25,071 nucleotides of DNA, taken from positions 1-25,071 of IMG/VR virus record IMGVR_UViG_3300020183_000430. One strand, 5' to 3'. This stretch comes from a virus. Below the pieces are notes generated by a model. The model worked only from the letters and a program-made list of their open reading frames with translations, ran no database searches and had not been told where the DNA came from. The position numbers and the translations under genes are program-made. Positions 7,650 to 16,877 of the stretch are shown in pieces (the first letter of the stretch is position 1; each line of letters begins with the position of its first letter).

Positions 7650-8617
7650 ACAGAAGCGAGTTTCTTAGATTTCAACTTTTGTTCTAGGGTGATTAGTTCA
7701 TCTTGATTATCATCGTTAGCCAAGAACTTCACCAATTCATCTTCATCTTTTGCCACTTCATATTCACCTTCAAAGACACGTCCACTGGACTTAACTCTGT
7801 ACACTGAATGTGCGATGGCTTGTTTAACCAAATCTTTAATATGGAGTAGGTTTTCTTTCATGTCTGCAAATCTGTTAAACACTTCGATTGTTGACAATCC
7901 TTGGTATTTACCAGACTTGAATTCAGTCTGTTTAAGAATGTTATCCACTTGGTTGTATACAAATTCTTCTTTAGAATCTTCTGTAACTGGAAGTCCTAGA
8001 AGTCTTGCCACTTTTCTCTTCTTTTCAGGAGTCATTGAATCAAACTTAGCAATCGCCTTGTTGATCAACTGTTTCTTCTTAAACACTACAGCATTTTCGA
8101 TATCATCATCTACAACGTAGAATTGTGTATCTGCTGGATAGTCACCTCTTTCCCATGCTTGATAAGAACTAGCAATAGTTGGATGAACTCTCAACCAAGA
8201 GAAAGCAAGTTCTTGAAATGGAATAGATAGGTCAAAATAATTATCACCATCTAGAAGCTTAACTGGTTGAACATGTCCTGTGTCATCTGTAGACTTAGAC
8301 ATACTATAATTCCAGAAAGAAGCTCTTGGTCCAAGATCCATTCCTCCTAGAGCATTTTCAAGTTTCTCTCTCAATGTCTTCACACGTTCAATCTCAATTT
8401 CACGTTCTGTGGAATCTGAAATTCTTTTGATGTAAGCAGCGTCAGCATCTAAGCCTGTTCTATATCTTCCATCAAGCTCCTTGTAAGGATATTTAAAAAC
8501 TCCAGTTCCTGGAATTCTTGTTAATCCTTTCTGTGACAATCCTCCTTGCATGGTTTGCATACCAGCACTGTTGTACTCCTTTTTAATCGTGGAGATTTTT
8601 CCAAGTTTATTACCCAT
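7646..8617 (-). CDS. Unknown structural-region protein after the capsid gene
   Basis: This is a charged 323-residue protein without signal peptide or membrane segment. Residues 70-92 are coiled-coil prone, residues 175-240 are a basic helical stretch (KKKQLINKAIAKF, PEKKRKVARLLG), and the C-terminal part contains YRVKSSGRVFEGEY and an acidic end. It opens a new transcript segment after the capsid terminator. Its leader contains the sequence AAACCAAT seen before two other minus-strand genes. It is coupled by a four-base overlap to the adaptor-like gene. Its place between capsid and tail genes suggests a head-completion or internal virion role. Confidence 0.68.
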   Translation of the reverse strand: MGNKLGKISTIKKEYNSAGMQTMQGGLSQKGLTRIPGTGVFKYPYKELDGRYRTGLDADAAYIKRISDSTEREIEIERVKTLREKLENALGGMDLGPRASFWNYSMSKSTDDTGHVQPVKLLDGDNYFDLSIPFQELAFSWLRVHPTIASSYQAWERGDYPADTQFYVVDDDIENAVVFKKKQLINKAIAKFDSMTPEKKRKVARLLGLPVTEDSKEEFVYNQVDNILKQTEFKSGKYQGLSTIEVFNRFADMKENLLHIKDLVKQAIAHSVYRVKSSGRVFEGEYEVAKDEDELVKFLANDDNQDELITLEQKLKSKKLASV

Positions 8618-8647
8618 ATGTAGTTGATTTGTATTGGTTTGTTTTTG

Positions 8648-8692
8648 CAGAGTGTGCCAATCAAATGGCTAGGCTCACTGACCCACACTCTG
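8648..8692 (-). promoter_or_regulatory. Hairpin in the leader of the post-capsid gene
   Basis: A perfect 9-bp inverted repeat, CAGAGTGTG at 8648-8656 and CACACTCTG at 8684-8692, encloses 27 bases. It lies between the capsid terminator and the ATG at 8617. There is no U-run after it on the minus strand, so it is more likely a leader structure or processing site than a terminator. It occupies much of the 164-base gap between the two genes, in which I see no gene. Confidence 0.5.
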
Positions 8693-8748
8693 TTTTGAAA
8701 CGTTTTCACGTCAATCCTAGAGGACTACCCAAGGAAGGGTGTATAAAG

Positions 8749-8773
8749 CTCCCCCCATGAAACATGAGGGGAG
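8749..8773 (-). terminator. Terminator-like hairpin after the major capsid gene
   Basis: An 11-bp stem, 8749-8759 paired with 8763-8773, has a three-base loop. All pairs form in minus-strand RNA if one G-U wobble is allowed. It begins nine bases past the capsid stop codon and is followed by CTTTATAC, a short U-poor tail. That makes it a moderate terminator or a 3' stabiliser for the capsid message. Confidence 0.65.
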
Positions 8774-8781
8774 ATTTTATA

Positions 8782-10335
8782 TTAGAACTGTGGAATTTCT
8801 TCGATTAGAACAGTTCTTGACAAGTCTTCGATGAATACATCGCATCTGTCTTGCATCCAGATCTCATAGCCTGGGAATTTGTTGGCAGAAGACATACCCT
8901 GAGACTTAGCAAAGCCTAAGTGGTGTCTACGTCCATCGATATATCCCCAAGTCATAGAAGGAGCACCTTTCATTCTCACCTCACGAATGTTGTTGACCAT
9001 AGAGCCATCAGACATTGGAGACACATCAAATACCATGAACACTGGCGTACTCTTCTTGTTCTGTCCAAATTCCAAGTTGGATTGAGGAAGATCAAGTTCT
9101 TTCAAGTGGATAAGTTCCACACGACCAGTTTCACGAGTAACCATTGCATCGAATGCAAAGTTGTAAGTGATGTGCTGTCCTTCTCCTTGCAGATATCTGT
9201 TTCCAGAATCTGCCACGAAGCTAAGGCCAGAGTTCAATGCATCAGCTTTCAAAGCCTGCTGGAACACGTCAAAGCCAGCTTCGTTAGTGTACATTTTCAC
9301 TCTTCTGTCCTTAACATCCACACGTCTGTAGAACAAGTCTCCAAACACAGAACGAATAAGGTTTGCAGAGAATTCTCCACGATTGTATTGTACCAAGTTA
9401 CCATTGTTACGCATTCTGTGGTAAACACCAGCAGATACACGCTTCAATTCTTGCTTAGATCCATTAGTTTTTACAGTGCCAGGCTTAGACCAAATCATAC
9501 GCTTCACCTTAAGTTCAAGCATTGACTTTCTAAGTAGGAATTCTACAAATGGCTCCCACTTAACATCGTTACGAGTTAGAGGAAGTTGGTTTCTGCGCTG
9601 AGGAGCGTACACCAAGATGTCAAGAGCTTTGCCAGAAGCATCTCTCAGAGTCTTGTCATCAGCCCATGCAGTGATTTGGTGTTCGAAACCATATCCAGAA
9701 CCAAGAGATTCGAACATAGTGATTTTCTCACCAAGTCTTGGCAAACCAAGAAGGTCTTGATCAAATTCACCAATTGCAGCATCAATCAATTCAAGTTCGA
9801 TACCAATTTGCAAGAATGTAGGGCTTACGAAGTCCACGATTGGGTTATCAGAAACCAATGTGAAGCTGTAAAGGAATCCTGCATTCCAAGGAACTGGGTC
9901 CTTAATCACATACCATCTTGGACCATACTGACGAGAACCTACAGAAACGATAGCGTTCTTAGAGAATTCGTTAGTGTCCAATACCACCTGAAACTCCTGA
10001 CCATCGATACCTGGCTTACTCAACTCAGCAGTGGAGCTAGGGACGTCAATGATTTTAGGAAATTTGTAAGGAACCTGTACTTCCCACTTCCAAGAATCGC
10101 TGTTGTTGTCGATGTAGTAAGGAGTGGACTTGTTGATCATATCAAGGAAGTCGTTGCTGTACAATGAGCTCTGAGTGTACAAGGAGATGATCTTCTTGTC
10201 ATAGTCAGCTGGCTCAGTGGAGTGAAACGACTCCAAGTGATTTGAATCAGTTAGCTTTCCTACAGCACGTTTGTCCATTGACGCAACACGAGCATAGGTA
10301 AAGCCTGTTAAACCTGGGATTGTTTGAATTGCCAT
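8782..10335 (-). CDS. Major capsid protein (probable)
   Basis: This 517-residue protein has no membrane segment and mixed alpha/beta composition. It follows the scaffold-like gene and is followed by its own hairpin terminator. These features, its size and its order after terminase and portal fit the major capsid protein of a tailed phage. Crassvirales capsid proteins are of about this length and have the HK97 fold. Notable segments are KWEVQVPYKFPK near residue 85, YGPRWYVI near 135, and an aspartate/arginine-rich C-terminus with WMQDRCDVFIEDLSR. I do not see a signature that proves the fold, so the call rests on context and length. Confidence 0.8.
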   Translation of the reverse strand: MAIQTIPGLTGFTYARVASMDKRAVGKLTDSNHLESFHSTEPADYDKKIISLYTQSSLYSNDFLDMINKSTPYYIDNNSDSWKWEVQVPYKFPKIIDVPSSTAELSKPGIDGQEFQVVLDTNEFSKNAIVSVGSRQYGPRWYVIKDPVPWNAGFLYSFTLVSDNPIVDFVSPTFLQIGIELELIDAAIGEFDQDLLGLPRLGEKITMFESLGSGYGFEHQITAWADDKTLRDASGKALDILVYAPQRRNQLPLTRNDVKWEPFVEFLLRKSMLELKVKRMIWSKPGTVKTNGSKQELKRVSAGVYHRMRNNGNLVQYNRGEFSANLIRSVFGDLFYRRVDVKDRRVKMYTNEAGFDVFQQALKADALNSGLSFVADSGNRYLQGEGQHITYNFAFDAMVTRETGRVELIHLKELDLPQSNLEFGQNKKSTPVFMVFDVSPMSDGSMVNNIREVRMKGAPSMTWGYIDGRRHHLGFAKSQGMSSANKFPGYEIWMQDRCDVFIEDLSRTVLIEEIPQF

Positions 10336-10358
10336 TGTTTTAGACTTTGTTTATTAAT

Positions 10359-11597
10359 TTATAAGAACCATGAGTTCGCTTTTCCAGGATTGCCACCAGA
10401 AGCAGGTTTTTTACTTGTCTGCCTTGCAACTTCCTCAAATAACTGGGTTGACTTTTTAGTCACCCCTGTTCTTTGTATGGTAGATAATGTAGGATCTTTT
10501 TCTAAAATCTTAAGAAGAAGTCCCACCTTAACTTTCATAGCGTGGTTCTCAGGTCTCTTAAGTTCCAGGATAGTCTTGTCAAAATCTGTCAGGGTTTCAC
10601 CTGAAGGAGTTTTGTACTTGTCTACCAAAAGGAAGTCTTGTAGTTCTGATGCCAATTTGGGGTTTAATGGAATTCCATCAAACTCCTTTGTTTTCAATTT
10701 GTCTTGGAGGACAGACTGAACGTTTTGTATATATTGATTTCGAATCATTGCTTTTTGCTGAAGTTGTTGCTCAGCTTGTTGCTCCATTTGTTGCAACTTC
10801 ACTGCCTCCTTCTTGACAAGCACTTTGTGATGCTTGCTAGCAACTGTTTCTAAATCACCATAGTTTCTAAGCCTTTCAACTTCTGTTGTGATGTCTTCAT
10901 CGTCAAATCCTTGATCTGACAATGCTTGTTTTATCACTCTCACTTGGTTGTCTTCATTGGAAAGATCCAACTCAGCAAAGCTTATCACATTGTTGTATAC
11001 ACCAAAATAATCTTTAGGGTTTACACCCTTTACAAATATGGCATCAAACGCTTTTTGGTAATCTTCTCCAAACTGCCCAATGAAGTTGTCAACAATTTCT
11101 ATTGCACCTTTTTTCTTTTCTGCATTAAACTTCTCCAGAAATTGTTCTGGTGTTTCAATAACTGTATCCTCCTCATCATCGTCCTTTGTGAAAACACCAA
11201 GTTTGAAAAGGTCTTTGGAGAGAGAAACAAATGGGGACTCTCGTACATCTTCATCATCAGCTTCTTCAGCTTGCGCTTCTGGTTTAGCTGGTGCTACAAC
11301 GTCTTCATTTTCCTCATCTTCTTCATCGTCTCCAAGAAAGTTTTTCAAAACATCTTGAGGAGTGGTCTCTTCACCATCTAGTTTTTGTACAACTTCTTTA
11401 CCTTTTGAAACTTCTGGTTTTTTAGGGGCTTGGGGTTCTTCAGCTGTCTTTACAATTGCCTCTAGTTTGTCAGGATCTTCTGTAGAAGTTTCTGGAGAGA
11501 ACAAATCATTCAATAGCTCTGTACTACCAATTCCCATTCCCAACGTTTCTTCGATACCAAAGTTACCAAGTGATGGAGTGTCTAGGTTGTCTGCCAT
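10359..11597 (-). CDS. Scaffold-like acidic protein
   Basis: This protein has 412 residues. Residues 45-150 are extremely acidic and low in complexity, with runs such as GDDEEDEENEDV and EEADDEDV. Residues 240-290 are a Gln/Glu/Lys-rich coiled coil. The C-terminus (380-412) is basic and Gly/Pro-rich and may bind the capsid protein. Being acidic, coiled and placed between portal and capsid is typical of capsid scaffolding proteins. It has no visible protease motif. A promoter lies just upstream and its ATG is preceded by an AAACCAAT leader. An alternative is a minor internal head protein. Confidence 0.7.
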   Translation of the reverse strand: MADNLDTPSLGNFGIEETLGMGIGSTELLNDLFSPETSTEDPDKLEAIVKTAEEPQAPKKPEVSKGKEVVQKLDGEETTPQDVLKNFLGDDEEDEENEDVVAPAKPEAQAEEADDEDVRESPFVSLSKDLFKLGVFTKDDDEEDTVIETPEQFLEKFNAEKKKGAIEIVDNFIGQFGEDYQKAFDAIFVKGVNPKDYFGVYNNVISFAELDLSNEDNQVRVIKQALSDQGFDDEDITTEVERLRNYGDLETVASKHHKVLVKKEAVKLQQMEQQAEQQLQQKAMIRNQYIQNVQSVLQDKLKTKEFDGIPLNPKLASELQDFLLVDKYKTPSGETLTDFDKTILELKRPENHAMKVKVGLLLKILEKDPTLSTIQRTGVTKKSTQLFEEVARQTSKKPASGGNPGKANSWFL

Positions 11598-11632
11598 ATA
11601 TGTAGTTAATTATCTGATTGGTTTGTATGATA

Positions 11633-11663
11633 TAAATGTACTTTCGTTTATAAAATAATCAAA
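11633..11663 (-). promoter_or_regulatory. Bacteroidota-type promoter for scaffold and capsid genes
   Basis: On the minus strand TTTG (11663-11660) is followed, after 19 bases, by TACATTTA (11640-11633). The Bacteroidota primary sigma consensus is TTTG, about 19-21 bases, then TAnnTTTG, so only the last base of the -7 box differs. It lies in the 133-base gap between portal and scaffold genes, where I see no gene. A transcript would start just before the AAACCAAT leader. Confidence 0.6.
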
Positions 11664-11730
11664 TAAGAAATAATCAAAATTGTTGTTTTTTTGACACGTA
11701 TAGCATTAAGTATACTTTTTCTACTATTTT

Positions 11731-14325
11731 TTATTTCTTATTGTTTTTTGATGCTCTATTAGAAGCATTTATTTTAGCCACTTCTACATCATTCTTCATA
11801 TTCTCTCTAGCAACATTAAGCTTTTCTTTTTCAAGTTGCATCTTCTGCATCGCTTGTAGATTTTTAGATTGAATATCCTGCATCTTTAATTGATAGTCTT
11901 GCGCTGCTTTAGACTGTTGCATAGATAGATTTGATATCTCTAATATATCAGGAGTGCCTGATTCATCAACATCTTGTATTGCAGCTTCACCTCTTGCAGA
12001 AGCATTAATAAGAGCAATTTCTTTCTTATTAATTCTATCAAGTTCTTGTTGATAGTTTTGATTAGCAAGCTCTTCTTGTTTCTGTTGCTGTTGAGCCTGT
12101 ATTTGAGCAGCTGCAATTTGTTGTTGCTGCTGAAGCTGCTGTTGTTGAATCTCTAGTTGTTGATCTTGTAGTTGTTGTTGTCTATCTTTTAGAGTTTTGA
12201 ATGTCTTCTTCATTTCTCTCATAGACTTAGTAGAATACAACTCAATTACATCATATAGTGTGCCACCATTCTGAATGACAGCCTGAGACAACTGACGCAA
12301 CTCGTTGAACATTTGTGTATCTTCTGGTCTGTTTGTTACAAACACTTTCAAATCACGTAGTTTCAAATCATTACCATTCACTTGTATAAATGCAGATTCT
12401 CCTTCTGCTGTAATATATGACAATGTAGACATAGGCTTAGCACTTTCTACATATTGAGCAGCATCTACAATAGCTTGATATAGTTGACCAAGAACATACT
12501 CATGTGCAACAAATAGAGGCTCTGTCTGAGCGTATGACTGACTGACAGCTGTATTCACACCTGTAGCAGATTCACTGGCCTGTATGCTTCCTAAACGCTG
12601 TCTAGACATTCCTATTAGCTCCCAACATTCGTTCTTTAGCTGTAGAGCAAGATTATATCTAGATTGAATTTCACCAGTTCTTGTAAGATCTATATTTCTT
12701 GCAATTGTGGTGTTAGATACAGCAGCTTTTGTATTCTCTGGGCTGTCATCATCAAATATAATACCACGCTCTCTTGCTTCCATTTCCCAGATGTCTAATG
12801 CATCTTGATCATCACCATCTTTTAATCTAGGAACACGTCTAATATTTACAGAAGCTACGTTACCAATTTCTTTTTCTAGTAGTTTATACAGCTGATTCAT
12901 ACAAATGTTATACAACACTTGGAATGGCTTCATTAAATCCACTAGTGATTTGGCTTCTGTGTTCTTCACCTCAAATGTAGTGCCTATAATAGGACAATAG
13001 TTAAGGATTTTTAGAGGTTTAATATGATAGATGTCTGGACCAATCTTAGTTCCTTGATACCACTGGTTAATCCATCCCCATTCTAAAGAAATCTGTGTAG
13101 GAATAGTGTTTGATTTGTAATTTTCATCAACTAGAACAGTTTGCTCATTGCCCACTTCGTCAGTGTATATAAGTTTACCAATCTTTCTTTTAGAAATCCA
13201 ATATGCTCTAACAACAACGTATTTGTATCCAAATGAAGACACGTTAGATGTCAAGCCTAAGAAGTCTTTCAGTCCATCATTGTTTTCTTTCATCTCACTT
13301 TCAATCATCATTCTTGTTTGTAGGACAAGGGGATCGAATGTGTCGTATTGAATAGAGTCAATACCATCAGCAGCATTAGGATTTCCTAGGTTGGATTCAC
13401 GAACGTTGATTAGTCCATAATCTTGTAAGGAGCTTCTTAAGTGATTGATTTCTTCTTTGGTGAGATCAGGGATGCTTTCAATAATTTCTGAAAGTTCCAT
13501 AACTTGGACAGTACCAGCAGCATACGCTCCTTGGTTTCTTCCTGTAGGATCAGAAATCCACTTTCTATCTGGTGTTGTTAAGAACCATGTATTCTTTGGG
13601 TTGGCCACTTCTATATTGAAACCAAGCTTAGAGTTGTCTTCATAGATGTGATAGAACTCTCTGGCAGAAATAAGCATGTCTCTAAATGCATCTTCACTCT
13701 TCTCTTTAAGATTGAATTCTGCTTTCTGACATGTTAAAATGTGGTTGGCCCACTTCTCTGCCACAGATGTGTAGGAGTCTAGCTGATCCTTCACTTGCTC
13801 CATTGTAATTTGTTCTAGCTGCTCTTCGTCAATTTCTTGACCCTGCATAGCTAGCTTCTGAATAATGTTCTGTCTGGCTTGAGAAATAATAAATTCTTGC
13901 AGAATATCTGTCTTGAATTGTAACTCTTCAGACTGGCTATCATCATCAAATGCCTTTACACGAAATGTATCTGGACGCTTAGATATTTCGCCTACAAGCT
14001 CATTGATTGGTGTTGTTACAATAGAATAATGTTTTACATAAGCAGGAAGTCCTAAATCTCCCTGTAGCACTTCTGTAAATGATTTCACATCTGGCTCTTG
14101 ATAAAAGTCCTCCATTCGCAGGATGCCTTTTACAAGGTCATAGTTTTTGACAAATGTGTCACGATTCTTCATGTATTCTGCATACGACTTGTTTGCAAAA
14201 TAATCCATCGTGTTTTTCACCCAACTCTCGTCCTGCTTCTCTTTCTCTGTCTTAAATTGATCAGGGAAAATGTTAAGATAGGCATATCGTATGGTTGCGT
14301 CCTTTGTATATCTAATGATTGCCAT
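11731..14325 (-). CDS. Portal protein
   Basis: This 864-residue protein overlaps the terminase stop codon by one base (TAATG), which suggests coupled translation. The central region has the mixed helical/beta composition of long portals, with segments such as YVKHYSIVTTPINELV near residue 96. The C-terminal 150 residues are unusual. Residues 712-760 are very Gln-rich, followed by a long charged coiled coil to about 850. Within it, DVDESGTPD near 785-793 resembles a calcium-binding loop of DxDxSGxxD type. Long portals with Q-rich coiled tails are known in crAss-like phages. The portal ring forms the packaging channel at one capsid vertex. The position directly after terminase is the strongest support. 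Confidence 0.85.
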   Translation of the reverse strand: MAIIRYTKDATIRYAYLNIFPDQFKTEKEKQDESWVKNTMDYFANKSYAEYMKNRDTFVKNYDLVKGILRMEDFYQEPDVKSFTEVLQGDLGLPAYVKHYSIVTTPINELVGEISKRPDTFRVKAFDDDSQSEELQFKTDILQEFIISQARQNIIQKLAMQGQEIDEEQLEQITMEQVKDQLDSYTSVAEKWANHILTCQKAEFNLKEKSEDAFRDMLISAREFYHIYEDNSKLGFNIEVANPKNTWFLTTPDRKWISDPTGRNQGAYAAGTVQVMELSEIIESIPDLTKEEINHLRSSLQDYGLINVRESNLGNPNAADGIDSIQYDTFDPLVLQTRMMIESEMKENNDGLKDFLGLTSNVSSFGYKYVVVRAYWISKRKIGKLIYTDEVGNEQTVLVDENYKSNTIPTQISLEWGWINQWYQGTKIGPDIYHIKPLKILNYCPIIGTTFEVKNTEAKSLVDLMKPFQVLYNICMNQLYKLLEKEIGNVASVNIRRVPRLKDGDDQDALDIWEMEARERGIIFDDDSPENTKAAVSNTTIARNIDLTRTGEIQSRYNLALQLKNECWELIGMSRQRLGSIQASESATGVNTAVSQSYAQTEPLFVAHEYVLGQLYQAIVDAAQYVESAKPMSTLSYITAEGESAFIQVNGNDLKLRDLKVFVTNRPEDTQMFNELRQLSQAVIQNGGTLYDVIELYSTKSMREMKKTFKTLKDRQQQLQDQQLEIQQQQLQQQQQIAAAQIQAQQQQKQEELANQNYQQELDRINKKEIALINASARGEAAIQDVDESGTPDILEISNLSMQQSKAAQDYQLKMQDIQSKNLQAMQKMQLEKEKLNVARENMKNDVEVAKINASNRASKNNKK

Positions 14326-16349
14326 TATGAAAATAATTTATTTTTTCTCGTATTGAACATATTTCTAGAGCTGCTGAATAGCGTATTACTCTTTAATTTC
14401 TTACTGTACAGCGACTTCACTCTGTCATCATTTGTTCCTCCAATTCTTCCAAATATGGGGTCCATCTTAAGTGCCTGAGCTATAGCTAGTTCTGCTGCTA
14501 CAATCCTATCGAAGTTTCCTTCTTCATTGTATTGTATAATTTCTTCAAGAAGCATGGGATCAAATATCTTGCTCACTCCTGCTATCTCTTTAGTTACATT
14601 TCCTTCATCATCCTTTTCTGAATAAATAACATCCTCCATATATCTCTTTAGACATGTATGTAGATAGTCAATTATTTTTTGGGCTGATCTGTGAATTCCA
14701 TATTCTCGTTTTACAGTGGTGTTTGGAATCACTTCTAACAACCATTGTGGCTGCTTCTCAAGGTAATGTGCATCGCCCTTGCTTTTCATGTATTCGATGA
14801 ACGAAATGTCATCATTTTCACAAAGAGCCCTAGCGTTGTAATATTTAATTAGCAATCTAGCCTGTTCTTCCCAGGTTTCCTTCTTATCAGGTCTTGCACA
14901 ATACGAAGCTACGAACATATCCTGATATTTCTCACCAGTGAGATCATGCATTCTCTTGTAAATATACACAGAACCTAGTGAAGTTGAATACTTTGCCTGC
15001 CCTTGTCTATAGGGGTCAACTCCTGCAACGTATAATCCATAAGGAGGATTCTCTATAGGAAACTCATATATCACTATAGGAGCGTCTTTTGCATCTGTAC
15101 TCTTGAGAGGAAAGTTTGTAATTGGCATTCTGTCTGTAAACTCATGACCAATTTTTCCTTCATCATTAAATAATATAATAGGTGTGCCAGTTCTTTCGTT
15201 CTGTAGCAATCTCACCTTTTGTCTCTTAGCAGCTTCTATGTCAAAGATGTTAGTGTCTTCGTTCAAGAATATGTCGTCCACCTTCTGTGGATAATACATC
15301 TTTTCTTTGAGAAATGCAACTCTATCGCCAGCTTTCTTGAGTCGTTCAAGATTATCGTTGGTAATTTGGTTAGCTTTCTCCTCATTAGACACTAGCATTT
15401 GTACGTTATGCAGATCACTAGTGGATGAAACATTAAGATAGCTTCCTAATGTAGAAGCTTCTTTGGCTTCCATTCTGTATTTGTTGGAAATAAACAAGCC
15501 ATGCACACGTCTAGTGTCCTCATCATTGTTGTATGTCAAGAAGTTGTAATTGTCAACATCAAACATTAATGACTTAGCATCCATAAACCTCTTCATATCA
15601 CCCCCTGTACCTGTAAGAATAGGAGAACATCCCCATCCAAATGGTGTTGTAAAGCCAGGAACAGCAGCCTGTAAGCCTCTTAAGAAAGATCCTTTACCAA
15701 TCTCGTCAATAATTAGTTTACGTGGCTTTGTACCAGCAATAGCTTCTTCGTTATTGCCCTCATCAAGGTTACGTATTAGAATTTGTGAGAAGGGAATACG
15801 CTCTCCTCCCTTTGTTTTAATACCTAACGTCACTTGATTCTTCCAATTATCTTCTACACGCTGCCATATGAAATATTCTGGAAGGAAGTTTAAGCCTTTG
15901 TCAAGCTTGTCTGTAATAAGCTTAATATCTGGGGCATTCAAGCCAGCAATTACGTTCTGTGAGTTCTCATCAAACGTAGCTCCCCATGCAATATAGCTTG
16001 CTTCTAAAACAGACTTAGCAAAACGTCTAATTCCCAAAATAACCAACCCACGCTTTTCAGCATGGGCTCTATCTATTTCATTTGTCACTAACCATTCGTT
16101 GTCTCTGAGAGAGGGATTTGCATATTGTTGATAGATGCGTCCTCTATCATCCATCACATCCACTTCTGTATGCCATAGATTGAGGTGCCAATACAAGAAT
16201 GGATTAATAAACACACCATCCATCATAAATCCATCAAGGCACAGCTTCTTATGAAACTCAAAGAAAGCTTTGTATTCTTGTGAACTCTTATCAGGAAGGC
16301 GTGTTTGATTAATCAGCCATTCACTATATTTTACATTCTCTAGATTCAT
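14325..16349 (-). CDS. terL: Terminase large subunit
   Basis: This 674-residue protein is the packaging motor ATPase-nuclease. Residues 106-113 (GIRRFAKS) are a Walker A with Ala where Gly is usual. LIIDE at 212-216 is Walker B with the catalytic Asp-Glu pair, and ILTGTG at 245-250 fits the coupling motif. The RNase-H-like nuclease domain begins near 430. VAGVDPY gives the first metal-binding Asp (445), the acidic group CENDD at 510-514 a second, and FDRIVAAELA gives Asp 614 as the third. The ATG overlaps the stop of the 110-residue gene upstream by four bases. Length and motif order are normal for TerL. Confidence 0.93.
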   Translation of the reverse strand: MNLENVKYSEWLINQTRLPDKSSQEYKAFFEFHKKLCLDGFMMDGVFINPFLYWHLNLWHTEVDVMDDRGRIYQQYANPSLRDNEWLVTNEIDRAHAEKRGLVILGIRRFAKSVLEASYIAWGATFDENSQNVIAGLNAPDIKLITDKLDKGLNFLPEYFIWQRVEDNWKNQVTLGIKTKGGERIPFSQILIRNLDEGNNEEAIAGTKPRKLIIDEIGKGSFLRGLQAAVPGFTTPFGWGCSPILTGTGGDMKRFMDAKSLMFDVDNYNFLTYNNDEDTRRVHGLFISNKYRMEAKEASTLGSYLNVSSTSDLHNVQMLVSNEEKANQITNDNLERLKKAGDRVAFLKEKMYYPQKVDDIFLNEDTNIFDIEAAKRQKVRLLQNERTGTPIILFNDEGKIGHEFTDRMPITNFPLKSTDAKDAPIVIYEFPIENPPYGLYVAGVDPYRQGQAKYSTSLGSVYIYKRMHDLTGEKYQDMFVASYCARPDKKETWEEQARLLIKYYNARALCENDDISFIEYMKSKGDAHYLEKQPQWLLEVIPNTTVKREYGIHRSAQKIIDYLHTCLKRYMEDVIYSEKDDEGNVTKEIAGVSKIFDPMLLEEIIQYNEEGNFDRIVAAELAIAQALKMDPIFGRIGGTNDDRVKSLYSKKLKSNTLFSSSRNMFNTRKNKLFS

Positions 16350-16678
16350 CGTCTACCCTTAAGAAAATCTTCAGCCATAGAGCCAAGCTCACCACTACCA
16401 CGTATTTCAATCTTTGATTCTTCCTTCTCTCTGAGCTTATCCACCACCTCAAGCAACGCTAGATAGTTCTTCATTGTCTCTTGGATGAATTTTCCTTGAC
16501 TCTCAATACTGGCAATCACCATAGGCAGCATTCCGCCCTTAGCTGTAGGCTTCCATTCAATCCTATCCTTCAGCTCATGCATAGGATTAGCATCGACATA
16601 TTGCTTCCAACTGGAGAGCTGTTGTTCTGCCCAATCAAGCTCTGTATTAACGTATGTTGTCTTCTTTGGAGCAGCCAT
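16346..16678 (-). CDS. Candidate terminase small subunit
   Basis: This 110-residue mostly helical protein lies immediately upstream of the large terminase, with an ATGA overlap. A Lys-rich start, a central helix, and a coiled-coil-prone segment (ALLEVVDKLREKEESKIEI) are visible, but I cannot identify a DNA-binding helix-turn-helix with confidence. The small terminase usually sits here and is this small, so the role is inferred from position. It could instead be an unrelated packaging accessory. Confidence 0.6.
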   Translation of the reverse strand: MAAPKKTTYVNTELDWAEQQLSSWKQYVDANPMHELKDRIEWKPTAKGGMLPMVIASIESQGKFIQETMKNYLALLEVVDKLREKEESKIEIRGSGELGSMAEDFLKGRR

Positions 16679-16682
16679 GTAA

Positions 16683-16877
16683 TTATGTTAATGTTACAAT
16701 TCCTTGTGCAGCTGTCTTCAGCTCTAATACACTCACCTGAATGGGACCACTAAGCAGCTCTTGTATTTGCTTGTTAGCAATCTCTTTAGTTTTGTCATCA
16801 ATACCAGGTGTAGCACACAATGCTGCTAATCTCTCAATTACAGTCATTGATTCTTGTCCAATCATTGCTCTATTCAT
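16683..16877 (-). CDS. Unknown 64-residue helical protein
   Basis: This short helical protein has no recognised motif. Its start overlaps the end of the 89-residue gene by eight bases and it ends four bases before the next ATG. The tight packing supports translation. No function can be assigned. Confidence 0.6.
   Translation of the reverse strand: MNRAMIGQESMTVIERLAALCATPGIDDKTKEIANKQIQELLSGPIQVSVLELKTAAQGIVTLT

Noticed and set aside
8521-8709. A 62-codon minus-strand frame across the leader of the post-capsid gene
   Set aside because: It overlaps the true gene in another frame and runs through the leader hairpin. The composition looks random.
11690-11720. GTATA...TATAC hairpin after the portal gene as a terminator
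   Set aside because: The T-run follows it only on the plus strand, against the direction of transcription; on the minus strand an A-run follows.
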